Source of the DNA: Frankiales bacterium
GTDB lineage: Bacteria > Actinomycetota > Actinomycetes > Mycobacteriales > SCTD01
DNA: 48,047 bases
Direction: 5' to 3'
Assembly (NCBI GenBank): GCA_025965475.1
Contig: JAOPWV010000137.1
Span: 1 to 48,047, forward strand
Shown here piece after piece: positions 8,009 through 15,745 of this stretch. The notes below the pieces were generated by a model that was not told where the DNA came from, ran no database searches, and was given only the letters and a program-made list of their open reading frames with translations. Both the position numbers and the translations under genes were made by a program. Every line of letters starts with the position of its first letter. Within the stretch, counting starts at the first letter, position 1.

Positions 8009-9360
8009 CGTTGCTCGACGAGCTGCGAGGGGTCGTCGGACAGACGCACGTCCTGGTCGAGGACGACCTGCGCCGGTCCTACGAGACCGACTGGACCGGC
8101 CGGTTCTCCGGCAAGGCGCTTGCGGTCGTCCGCCCCGGCAGCACCGAGGAGGTCGCGGGCGTCGTACGGACCTGCGCCGCCGCCGGAGTTCCGCTGGTCG
8201 TGCAGGGCGGCAACACCGGGCTCGTCGGCGGCAGTATCCCGGCCGGTGGCGAGGTCCTGCTCAGCCTGACCCGGCTGGACGGGCTCGGCGAGATCGACGA
8301 GGCGGCCTCGCAGGTGACCGTCGGGGCCGGAGCCACGCTCGCGGCGCTCCAGGCGCACGCCCGCGGCAAGGATCTCGACGTGGGGGTGGACCTCGCGGCC
8401 CGCGACTCGGCGACCATCGGCGGTCTCGTCGCCACGAACGCCGGAGGGATCCGGGTGCTGCGCTACGGGAGCATGCGGGCGCAGGTCGTCGGCGCCGAGG
8501 CGGTGCTGGCCGACGGCTCGATCGTCAGCCGGATGGCCGGGCTGGCCAAGGACAACACCGGCTACGACCTCGTCTCGCTGCTCTGCGGCAGCGAGGGCAC
8601 CCTCGGCGTGCTCACCAACCTGCGGCTCCGGCTGGTGCCGCGGCTGCGGGCCCGGTGCGTCGCTCTGGTCGCGCTCGAGGACACGGCAGCGGCCGTCCAC
8701 GTCCTACCCGGCCTGCGCGACCGCCTGCCGGAACTCGCCGCCGCCGAGTTGTTCTTCGCCGACGGTCTCGCCCTCGTGCGCGGGTACGCCGGACTCCCGG
8801 CGCCGTTCCCGCAGGAGTACCCGGCCTACCTCGTCCTCGAGTCGGCCGGCCGCAACGATCCGACGGACCAGCTCGTCGAGGCGATCGCCGAGCTCGACGG
8901 GCTCCTCGACGCCACCGTCGCCACGGATGCGTCGACCCAGCGGGCGCTCTGGGCCTACCGGGAGCAGCACACCGAGGCGATCAGCGCGGCCGGCGTACCG
9001 GTCAAGCTGGACGTGTCGGTGCCGCTGCGGGCGCTCGCCGGGCTGGTGGACCGGCTGCCGGCCGTCATCGCGGCGGTCGTCCCGCAGGCCCGGCCGATCG
9101 TCTTCGGCCATGTCAACGAAGGCAACCTGCACGTCAACGTCCTCGGCACCGGCGAGCTGGCCGAGGAGGTGACCGACGCCGTCCTGCGGCTGGTCGCCGA
9201 GCTCGACGGCAGCATCAGCTCGGAGCACGGCGTGGGCCGGGCCAAGGTGCCGTGGCTGGGGCTGTCCCGCTCGGATGCGGAGATCGCGGCGATGCGGGCC
9301 ATCAAGCGGGCGCTCGACCCGCAGGGTCTGCTGAACCCGGGCGTGCTGCTTCCGGACTGA
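8005..9360 (+). CDS. FAD-linked D-2-hydroxyacid dehydrogenase (GlcD/D2HGDH-like)
   Basis: A 451-residue flavoprotein of the FAD-binding PCMH / FAD-oxidase C class. The FAD loop QGGNTGLVGGS and the TNAGGIRVLRYG segment form the cofactor site. The C-terminal domain has HVNEGNLHVNV and EHGVGRAK, the metal-ligand and substrate regions of D-2-hydroxyglutarate, D-lactate and glycolate dehydrogenases. I prefer GTG 8005, which overlaps the serA stop by 4 bp; a GTG at 7993 would add four residues. Coupling to SerA favours D-2-hydroxyglutarate recycling, though D-lactate remains possible given the Lut genes downstream. Confidence 0.88.
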   Translation: MTLLDELRGVVGQTHVLVEDDLRRSYETDWTGRFSGKALAVVRPGSTEEVAGVVRTCAAAGVPLVVQGGNTGLVGGSIPAGGEVLLSLTRLDGLGEIDEAASQVTVGAGATLAALQAHARGKDLDVGVDLAARDSATIGGLVATNAGGIRVLRYGSMRAQVVGAEAVLADGSIVSRMAGLAKDNTGYDLVSLLCGSEGTLGVLTNLRLRLVPRLRARCVALVALEDTAAAVHVLPGLRDRLPELAAAELFFADGLALVRGYAGLPAPFPQEYPAYLVLESAGRNDPTDQLVEAIAELDGLLDATVATDASTQRALWAYREQHTEAISAAGVPVKLDVSVPLRALAGLVDRLPAVIAAVVPQARPIVFGHVNEGNLHVNVLGTGELAEEVTDAVLRLVAELDGSISSEHGVGRAKVPWLGLSRSDAEIAAMRAIKRALDPQGLLNPGVLLPD

Positions 9361-9377
9361 CGGGTAAGGATCACCGC

Positions 9378-10709
9378 GTGGACACCACCAGCGCTCCGCA
9401 CCGGGTCGTCATCGTCGGCTCGGGCTTCGGCGGCCTCTTCGCCGCCAAGGCCCTGCGCCGGGCGCCGGTGGAGGTCACCCTCATCGCGCGTACGGGCCAC
9501 CATCTGTTCCAGCCGTTGCTGTACCAGGTGGCGACCGGCATCCTGTCCGAGGGCGAGATCGCCCCGGCCACCCGGCAGATCCTGCGCCGGCAGAAGAACA
9601 CCGAGGTCCTTCTCGGTGACGTCACGACCATCGACCTGGCGGCGCGGACGGTGACCTCGACCTCGCCGATCGGCGAGACGGTGACGCCGTACGACAGCCT
9701 GATCGTCGCTGCCGGCGCCAGCCAGTCGTACTTCGGCAACGACCGGTTCGCCGACTACGCGCCCGGCATGAAGTCCATCGACGACGCCCTCGAACTGCGC
9801 GGGCGCATCTTCGGCGCGTTCGAGATGGCCGAGCTCGCCGAGGACCCGGACGAGGTCGACCGCTGGCTGACGTTCGTCGTGGTCGGCGCGGGACCCACGG
9901 GCGTCGAGATGGCCGGCCAGATCTCGGAGCTGGCCCGGCGGGCGCTGCCGGGCGACTTCCGCCGGATCGATCCGGCCACCGCACGGGTCATCCTGCTCGA
10001 CGCGGCCCCGCAGCTGCTGGGCGGGTTCGGCGGGTCGCTGTCCGACAAGGCCGGCGAGCAGCTCAAGCGGATCAAGGTGGACGTGCAGCTCCGCGCGAAG
10101 GTGGTCGACGTCGATGCGACCGGCATCGAGGTGGAGGACGCCGACGGCACCCGGCGGCGCATCGGCTCGATGTGCAAGATCTGGGCGGCCGGCGTCGCCG
10201 CGTCTCCCCTGGCCCGCCAGCTGGGGGAGAAGAGCGGGGCGGAGGTGGACCGTGCCGGCCGGGTCCGGGTCCAGGCCGACTGCAGCCTGCCGGGCCACCC
10301 GGAGGTCTTCGTCGTCGGCGACATGGCGGCCCAGGACCTGCCGGGTGTCGCCCAGGTCGCCATCCAGGGCGCCCGGCACGCGGCCGGCCAGATCAAGCGC
10401 AGGCTGGCCAGCAAGCCCACCGGGCAGCCGTTCGCCTACCACGACAAGGGCAGCATGGCGACGGTCTCGCGGTTCCATGCCGTGGCCAGCGTCGGGCCGC
10501 TGCGGCTGGCGGGCTTCCTCGCCTGGCTCATGTGGCTGGCCGTACACCTCGTCTACATCGTCGGCTTCAAGAACCGGCTGACCACCGTCCTGCACTGGGC
10601 GGTCAGCTTCGTCGGCCGCGGCCGGTCGGAGCGCACCGCGACGCTGCAGCAGATCTTCGCCAGGCAGGCGCTGCGCCAGGTCGCCGGCAGCAGCCCGCCG
10701 CGGACCTGA
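9378..10709 (+). CDS. ndh: Type II NADH dehydrogenase-like NAD(P)/FAD oxidoreductase
   Basis: A 443-residue two-dinucleotide-fold flavoprotein. FAD is bound by VVIVGSGFGGLFAAKAL at the N-terminus, NADH by VVVGAGPTGVEMAG in the middle, and FAD again by VFVVGDMAAQ. A hydrophobic stretch near residues 375-395 (LAGFLAWLMWLAVHLVYIVG) matches the membrane-attachment part of NDH-2. The enzyme would pass electrons from NADH to quinone without pumping protons. An AAGGA ribosome site precedes GTG 9378, only 17 bp after the flavoprotein gene, so the two may form one unit feeding the quinone pool. Confidence 0.9.
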   Translation: MDTTSAPHRVVIVGSGFGGLFAAKALRRAPVEVTLIARTGHHLFQPLLYQVATGILSEGEIAPATRQILRRQKNTEVLLGDVTTIDLAARTVTSTSPIGETVTPYDSLIVAAGASQSYFGNDRFADYAPGMKSIDDALELRGRIFGAFEMAELAEDPDEVDRWLTFVVVGAGPTGVEMAGQISELARRALPGDFRRIDPATARVILLDAAPQLLGGFGGSLSDKAGEQLKRIKVDVQLRAKVVDVDATGIEVEDADGTRRRIGSMCKIWAAGVAASPLARQLGEKSGAEVDRAGRVRVQADCSLPGHPEVFVVGDMAAQDLPGVAQVAIQGARHAAGQIKRRLASKPTGQPFAYHDKGSMATVSRFHAVASVGPLRLAGFLAWLMWLAVHLVYIVGFKNRLTTVLHWAVSFVGRGRSERTATLQQIFARQALRQVAGSSPPRT

Positions 10710-10731
10710 CCCGGGATGGCAGGGTGGGTCC

Positions 10732-11670
10732 ATGACAGCGACCAGCCCTGCCGCGGTGCCGGACGACGTCGTGGCGTGGGTGCAGTGGCCGGACCTCGAA
10801 CCGCCGCCCGGGGTCACGCTGCTGTCCCCGTCGGACGGGCCGCTCACGCCGGACCTGCTCGACCGGGTCACGTTCTTCGTACCGATCTACATGGGATCCC
10901 GTGAGTCGCTCGCCCTGGCCGCGCGGATGCCGCGGCTCCGGGTGCTGCAGCTGACCACGGCGGGCTACGAGGGGGCGCTCGAGTTCGTCCGCCCCGGGGT
11001 GACGCTGTGCAACGCGCGCGGCGTGCACGACGCGTCCACGGCCGAGCTGGCGGTGGGCCTCGCCGTGGCCGGCCGCCGCGGCTTCGCCGGGTTCGCGCAG
11101 AACCAGCAGAGCGGCAGCTGGCGGCACGAGACCCGGCCGTCGCTGACGGACGCACGGATCGCCGTGGTCGGGTACGGCTCCATCGGCAAGACGCTGCACC
11201 GGATGCTGACCGGCTTCGAGGTCACTGTCGTCCCGTTCTCCCGCAGTGGCCGGGACGGCGCCGAGAAGGTCGAGCGCCTACCGGACCTCATCGGCGAGTT
11301 CGACGTCGTGATCCTGGTCCTGCCGCTCACCGCCGAGTCGACGGGGATGTTCGACAGCGACCTGCTCGGGCGGATGAAGGACGGCGCCCTGCTCGTGAAC
11401 GTCGCACGGGGCGGCATCGTCGACACCGATGCACTGGTCGCCGAGCTCACCGCGGGACGGGTGCACGCCGCGCTCGACGTGACCGACCCGGAGCCGCTGC
11501 CGGCCGACCACCCGCTGTGGCACGCACCGAACGTCCTGATCACCCCGCACGTGGGCGGAGACACCTCGGCGTTCGAGCCTCGCGCCCGGCGGCTGGTCCA
11601 GGAACAGCTGCGGCGGTACAGCCGGGGCGAGCCGCTCGAGAATGTGATCGAGTGGACACCGCCAGGATGA
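10732..11670 (+). CDS. D-isomer-specific 2-hydroxyacid dehydrogenase
   Basis: A 312-residue NAD(P)-dependent dehydrogenase with the Rossmann motif VVGYGSIGKT and the catalytic set R226 (NVARGGIVD), E254 (DPEPLP) and H273 (TPHVGGD). Members reduce 2-oxoacids or oxidise D-2-hydroxyacids such as glyoxylate/hydroxypyruvate or phosphonate substrates; the sequence does not decide which. It is a second, shorter member of the SerA superfamily within 4 kb, without an ACT domain. The next gene, an FAH hydrolase, begins 28 bp downstream in the same direction. Confidence 0.9.
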   Translation: MTATSPAAVPDDVVAWVQWPDLEPPPGVTLLSPSDGPLTPDLLDRVTFFVPIYMGSRESLALAARMPRLRVLQLTTAGYEGALEFVRPGVTLCNARGVHDASTAELAVGLAVAGRRGFAGFAQNQQSGSWRHETRPSLTDARIAVVGYGSIGKTLHRMLTGFEVTVVPFSRSGRDGAEKVERLPDLIGEFDVVILVLPLTAESTGMFDSDLLGRMKDGALLVNVARGGIVDTDALVAELTAGRVHAALDVTDPEPLPADHPLWHAPNVLITPHVGGDTSAFEPRARRLVQEQLRRYSRGEPLENVIEWTPPG

Positions 11671-11698
11671 TGGTCACGATGACGAGAAGGAGCCAGCT

Positions 11699-12547
11699 GT
11701 GAAGCTCGTACGGGTCGGCGAGGCCGGCACGGAGACGCCCGCGGTGCTCACCGGGGACGACCGGCTGCTGGACCTGTCCGGTGTGGTCCCGGACATCGAC
11801 CCGGCGTTCTTCGCCGGTGACGGCCTCGCGCGGGTGGCGGCGGCGGCGGCCGGCGGCCTCCCGGAGCTCGACGCGACGGGTCGGCGGTTCGGCCCTCCCA
11901 TCCGGCGCCCCGGCAAGATCGTCTGCATCGGTCTGAACTACCACGACCACGCCCGCGAGACCGGCGCTGCCATCCCCGCCGAGCCCATCGTGTTCATGAA
12001 GGCGCCGAATGCCGTCGTGGGGCCCGACGACCAGGTGCTCGTGCCCAGGCAGTCGACCAAGACCGACTGGGAGGTCGAGCTCGCGATCGTCATCGGACGC
12101 GAGGCGCGCTACCTGGCCGACGAGGCCGCCGCCGCGGACGTCATCGCCGGCTACACGATCTGCAACGACGTCTCCGAGCGCGCCTTCCAGACCGAGCGCG
12201 GCGGGCAGTGGGACAAGGGCAAGTCGTGCGAGACGTTCAACCCGATGGGGCCGTGGGTCGTGACCGCGGACGAGGTCGGCGACCCGCAGCAGCTCGGCCT
12301 GCGGCTGTGGGTCAACGGCGAGCAGCGGCAGAACGGCACGACGAAGGAGATGATCTTCGGCGTGCACCACATCGTCTGGTACCTCAGCCAGTTCATGGTG
12401 CTGGAGCCGGGCGACGTGGTGAACACCGGCACCCCGGCCGGCGTGGCGCTGGGCATGCCCGAGCCGCGCTTCCTGCGGGCCGGGGACGTGATGGAACTGG
12501 AGATCGACGGTCTCGGCCGTCAGCGCCAGGAGGTCGGGCAGGCATGA
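11699..12547 (+). CDS. Fumarylacetoacetate hydrolase family protein
   Basis: A 282-residue protein of the FAHD1/ureidoglycolate-lyase-like branch. The conserved core begins IVCIGLNYHDHA and continues with DWEVELAIVIG (metal-binding Glu) and ICNDVSERAFQ (metal-binding Asp). The C-terminal TGTPAGVALG is also typical. Members cleave C-C bonds in 2,4-diketo acids or decarboxylate oxaloacetate. A good GAAGGAG site precedes GTG 11699. LutABC follow directly; FAH enzymes that split 2,4-diketo-3-deoxy-sugar acids release pyruvate plus lactate, so a functional link is plausible. Confidence 0.92.
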   Translation: MKLVRVGEAGTETPAVLTGDDRLLDLSGVVPDIDPAFFAGDGLARVAAAAAGGLPELDATGRRFGPPIRRPGKIVCIGLNYHDHARETGAAIPAEPIVFMKAPNAVVGPDDQVLVPRQSTKTDWEVELAIVIGREARYLADEAAAADVIAGYTICNDVSERAFQTERGGQWDKGKSCETFNPMGPWVVTADEVGDPQQLGLRLWVNGEQRQNGTTKEMIFGVHHIVWYLSQFMVLEPGDVVNTGTPAGVALGMPEPRFLRAGDVMELEIDGLGRQRQEVGQA

Positions 12548-12572
12548 CCACCGGCGGGCAGGGGGAGGCGTA

Positions 12573-13310
12573 GTGCGCGTCGCCCTGTTCGTCACGTGTC
12601 TGGTCGACACGCTGTTCCCGCAGGTCGGCCGGGCGACGGTGTCGCTACTGGAGCGGCTGGGGCACGAGGTCGTCGTACCGTCCGGCCAGAGCTGCTGCGG
12701 GCAGCCGCAGATCAACACCGGTTACCAGCGCGAGGCCCTGCCGCTGATCCGCCGGCACACCGACGTCTTCTCGGCGTACGACGCGGTGGTGGCGCCGTCC
12801 GGCTCCTGCGTCGGCAGCATCCGGCACCAGCACGCCATGGTGGCGCGGCGGGCCGGTGACGACGGTCTGGCCACGGCGGCCCACGACGTCGGCACCCGGA
12901 CGTACGAACTCTCCGAGTTCCTCGTTGACGTGCTCGGTGTGGAGGACGTCGGCGCGTCGTTCCCGCACCGCGTGACCTACCACCCCACCTGCCACTCGCT
13001 GCGGATGCTGCGGGTGGGCGACAAGCCGCTGCGCCTGCTGCGCAACGTCCGCGGACTCGACCTCGTCGAACTGCCGGCCGCCGACCAGTGCTGCGGCTTC
13101 GGCGGGACCTTCGCGGTGAAGAACGCGGACACGTCGACGGCGATGCTCGCCGACAAGATGCAGCACGTCCTCGACACCGAGGCCGAGGTCTGCACGGCAG
13201 GTGACTCCTCGTGTCTCATGCAGATCGGCGGCGGGCTCTCCCGCCTGCGCGCGGGCACCCGGACGCTCCACCTCGCCGAGATCCTGGCGTCCACGGAGCC
13301 TGCGGCATGA
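12573..13310 (+). CDS. lutA: L-lactate utilisation protein LutA ((Fe-S)-binding, CCG domains)
   Basis: A 245-residue protein with two cysteine-rich CCG domains: C9 with SCCGQP (C41, C42), and HPTCHS with CCGFGG in the second half. This is LutA/LldE, one of three subunits of the LutABC complex that oxidises L-lactate to pyruvate. GTG 12573 follows GGGGGAGG. Its first base is also the last base of the stop of a 9-codon reading frame at 12544-12573. The stop overlaps lutB's ATG by 4 bp, so the three lut genes are translationally linked. Confidence 0.94.
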   Translation: MRVALFVTCLVDTLFPQVGRATVSLLERLGHEVVVPSGQSCCGQPQINTGYQREALPLIRRHTDVFSAYDAVVAPSGSCVGSIRHQHAMVARRAGDDGLATAAHDVGTRTYELSEFLVDVLGVEDVGASFPHRVTYHPTCHSLRMLRVGDKPLRLLRNVRGLDLVELPAADQCCGFGGTFAVKNADTSTAMLADKMQHVLDTEAEVCTAGDSSCLMQIGGGLSRLRAGTRTLHLAEILASTEPAA

Positions 13311-14785
13311 GCACCTTCCTCGGCATGCCCGACGTCGGGCACGCGCCGCGGGGGGTGGGGCACCTGCGGGGCGAGGAGCCGTTCCCCGCCGCGGCGCGCA
13401 AGGCCCTGGCGAACGCCCAGCTGCGGCGCAACATCGGGCACGCCACCTCGACGATCCGCGCGAAGCGGGCCGCCGTGGTCGGCGAGGTTCCGGACTGGGA
13501 GGAGCTCAGGACGGCCGGTCGGGACATCAAGAACGCCACGATGCACCGGCTCGACAGCTACCTCGAGCAGCTCGAGGCCAACATCCAGGCGCGCGGCGGG
13601 GTCGTGCACTGGGCCCGCGACGCCATCGAGGCCAACGAGATCGTCACCCGGCTCGTGAAGGCCACCGGGTCGGACGAGGTCGTCAAGGTCAAGTCGATGG
13701 CGACCCAGGAGATCGGCCTCAACGAGGCGCTGGAGGCGGCCGGCATCACGCCGTACGAGACCGACCTCGCCGAGCTCATCGTGCAGCTCGGCCACGACCT
13801 GCCGTCGCACATCCTCGTCCCGGCCATCCACCGCAACCGTGCGGAGATCCGGGAGATCTTCCTCCGCGAGATGCCGGACGCGGACCCCGGCCTGACGGAC
13901 GAGCCGCAGGTGCTGGCGATGGCTGCACGCAAGCACCTGCGGGAGAAGTTCCTCACGGCGCGGGTCGCGATCAGCGGCGCGAACTTCGCCGTGGCCGAGA
14001 CGGGGACGCTGTCGGTCGTCGAGTCCGAGGGGAACGGGCGGATGTGCCTGACCCTGCCGCAGACCCTGATCACGGTGATGGGCATCGAGAAGGTCGTCCC
14101 GGCCTGGACCGACCTCGAGGTGTTCCTGCAGCTGCTGCCGCGATCGTCCACGGGCGAGCGGATGAACCCGTACACCTCGATGTGGACGGGGGTGACCCCG
14201 GGCGACGGCCCGCAGGAGTTCCACCTGGTCCTGCTCGACAACGGCCGGACGGCGACGCTGGCCGACCCGGACGGTCGGGAGGCGCTCAACTGCATCCGGT
14301 GCAGTGCCTGCCTGAACGTCTGCCCGGTGTACGAGCGGACCGGCGGCCATGCCTATGGATCGGTGTACCCGGGGCCGATCGGCGCCGTGCTCTCCCCGCA
14401 GCTGACCGGCATCGAGGACAACGCGTCGCTGCCGTACGCCTCCTCGCTGTGCGGGGCCTGCTACGACGTCTGCCCGGTGAAGATCGACATTCCGACCATG
14501 CTGGTGCACCTGCGCGCCGAGCACGTCGACGCCCGGCGTGCGGAGGGCCGGCCCTCACCAGAGGCGCTGGTGATGCGCGCGGCGGCCTGGACGATGAGCA
14601 ACCCGCGGCGCTGGGCGCTGGCGCAGCGGCTGACCCGGCTCGGCCGGCTGCTGGGGCGCCGTCGGGACCGGATCTCGCAGCTGCCGCCGCCGCTGTCGTC
14701 GTGGACGGCCAGCCGCGACCTGCCCCGCCCGCCGGAGGAGACGTTCAGCGAGTGGTGGACCCGGACCAGGGGGAGCCAGCCGTGA
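13307..14785 (+). CDS. lutB: L-lactate utilisation iron-sulfur protein LutB
   Basis: A 492-residue protein with an N-terminal LUD-type domain and a ferredoxin-like module. The first iron-sulfur motif has C329, C332, C335 and C339 (CIRCSACLNVCP). The second has C382, C385 and C389 (CGACYDVCP). Length and order match LutB/LldF. It is the electron-transferring core of the LutABC lactate oxidase. ATG 13307 overlaps the lutA stop, and the TGA overlaps lutC's GTG. The ETGTLSVVESEGNGR stretch is characteristic of the family. Confidence 0.95.
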   Translation: MSTFLGMPDVGHAPRGVGHLRGEEPFPAAARKALANAQLRRNIGHATSTIRAKRAAVVGEVPDWEELRTAGRDIKNATMHRLDSYLEQLEANIQARGGVVHWARDAIEANEIVTRLVKATGSDEVVKVKSMATQEIGLNEALEAAGITPYETDLAELIVQLGHDLPSHILVPAIHRNRAEIREIFLREMPDADPGLTDEPQVLAMAARKHLREKFLTARVAISGANFAVAETGTLSVVESEGNGRMCLTLPQTLITVMGIEKVVPAWTDLEVFLQLLPRSSTGERMNPYTSMWTGVTPGDGPQEFHLVLLDNGRTATLADPDGREALNCIRCSACLNVCPVYERTGGHAYGSVYPGPIGAVLSPQLTGIEDNASLPYASSLCGACYDVCPVKIDIPTMLVHLRAEHVDARRAEGRPSPEALVMRAAAWTMSNPRRWALAQRLTRLGRLLGRRRDRISQLPPPLSSWTASRDLPRPPEETFSEWWTRTRGSQP

Positions 14786-15411
14786 CCAGTTCGCGTGACG
14801 TGGTGCTCGGCCGGATCCGGGCGGCGGTCGGGACCGCTCCTGACCCGGGGCCGGTACGACGGGACTACCGCCAGGGCTCGGGCGCGCTGCCTGGGTCGCC
14901 GGAACTGCTGGACCTGTTCGAGGATCGGCTCGTCGACTACAAGGCCTCCGTGCGCCGGTGCGCGGCCGACGAGGTGACCGGTGCGGTGGCGACGATCCTC
15001 GCGGGCCGCTTCGACCGCCCCGCGCGCGTCGTCGTCCCGGCCGATCTGCCCGGGCCGTGGGCAGGTCCTGCCGCCGTCGTGGACGACGGCCTCACCCCCG
15101 CGCACCTCGACGCGCTGGACGGCGTCGTGACGGCCTGCGCGGTGGCGATCGCGGAGACCGGGACGATCGTCCTCGACGGCGGTGCGGGGCAGGGCCGTCG
15201 GGTGATCACGCTGGTGCCGGACCTGCACGTGTGCGTCGTCCGCGCCGACCAGATCGTCGGCTCGGTCCCCGAATGCGTCCGCCGGCTGGACCCCGAGCGG
15301 CCGCTGACGTTCATCAGCGGTCCCTCGGCCACCAGCGACATCGAGCTGTCCCGGGTCGAGGGCGTCCACGGCCCCCGGACGCTCGAGGTCGTCCTGGTGG
15401 TCCCGCGCTAG
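14782..15411 (+). CDS. lutC: Lactate utilisation protein LutC (LUD domain)
   Basis: A 209-residue LUD-domain protein, the third LutABC subunit. The family pattern is clear in AIAETGTIVLDGG, the VPDLHVCVVRADQIVGSVPE region and the SGPSATSDIELSRVEGVHGPR block near the C-terminus. It starts with GTG overlapping the lutB stop by 4 bp and ends the hydroxyacid operon. The convergent cupin gene begins (by its 3' end) only 4 bp further on, leaving no room for a separate terminator. Confidence 0.94.
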   Translation: MTSSRDVVLGRIRAAVGTAPDPGPVRRDYRQGSGALPGSPELLDLFEDRLVDYKASVRRCAADEVTGAVATILAGRFDRPARVVVPADLPGPWAGPAAVVDDGLTPAHLDALDGVVTACAVAIAETGTIVLDGGAGQGRRVITLVPDLHVCVVRADQIVGSVPECVRRLDPERPLTFISGPSATSDIELSRVEGVHGPRTLEVVLVVPR

Positions 15412-15415
15412 CCGG

Positions 15416-15709
15416 TCAGCCGCGCAGGAGCTCCACCTCGACGAACACGACCTCGCTCGGGTCGTCGATGTTCGCGACGTCGTGCTCGACACCCGCGGGG
15501 CGGCTGTAGCCGGTGCCGCGCACCTGCTCCATCGCGGTCGCCTGGCCGGCTGCGTCGGTCACCGTGAGCCGGCCGCCCGAGACCGGCATGACCGAGTAGT
15601 CGTAACCGTGCACGTGCGGACCGGTGTGCGTGCCCTGGCGCAGGCGCCACTCGGTGATGCGCACGTCCGGCGTCTCGGCCAGGATCCGGGACTCTGCGTC
15701 CTCGAGCAC
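15416..15709 (-). CDS. Small cupin-fold protein
   Basis: A 97-residue single-domain cupin. It shows the first cupin motif in GPHVHGYDYSVMPVSGG and the second in RPAGVEHDVAN, each with possible metal-binding His. The size fits stand-alone cupins used as sensors, isomerases or dioxygenase-like enzymes; the substrate is unknown. I prefer GTG 15709, which has AAGGGA at the right distance. A GTG at 15745 would sit directly on the permease stop codon without a ribosome site. Probably co-transcribed with the permease just upstream. Confidence 0.8.
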   Translation of the reverse strand: MLEDAESRILAETPDVRITEWRLRQGTHTGPHVHGYDYSVMPVSGGRLTVTDAAGQATAMEQVRGTGYSRPAGVEHDVANIDDPSEVVFVEVELLRG

Positions 15710-15745
15710 GGTGTTCCCTTCGTCGGTGGGTCCGCAGTCTGACAC

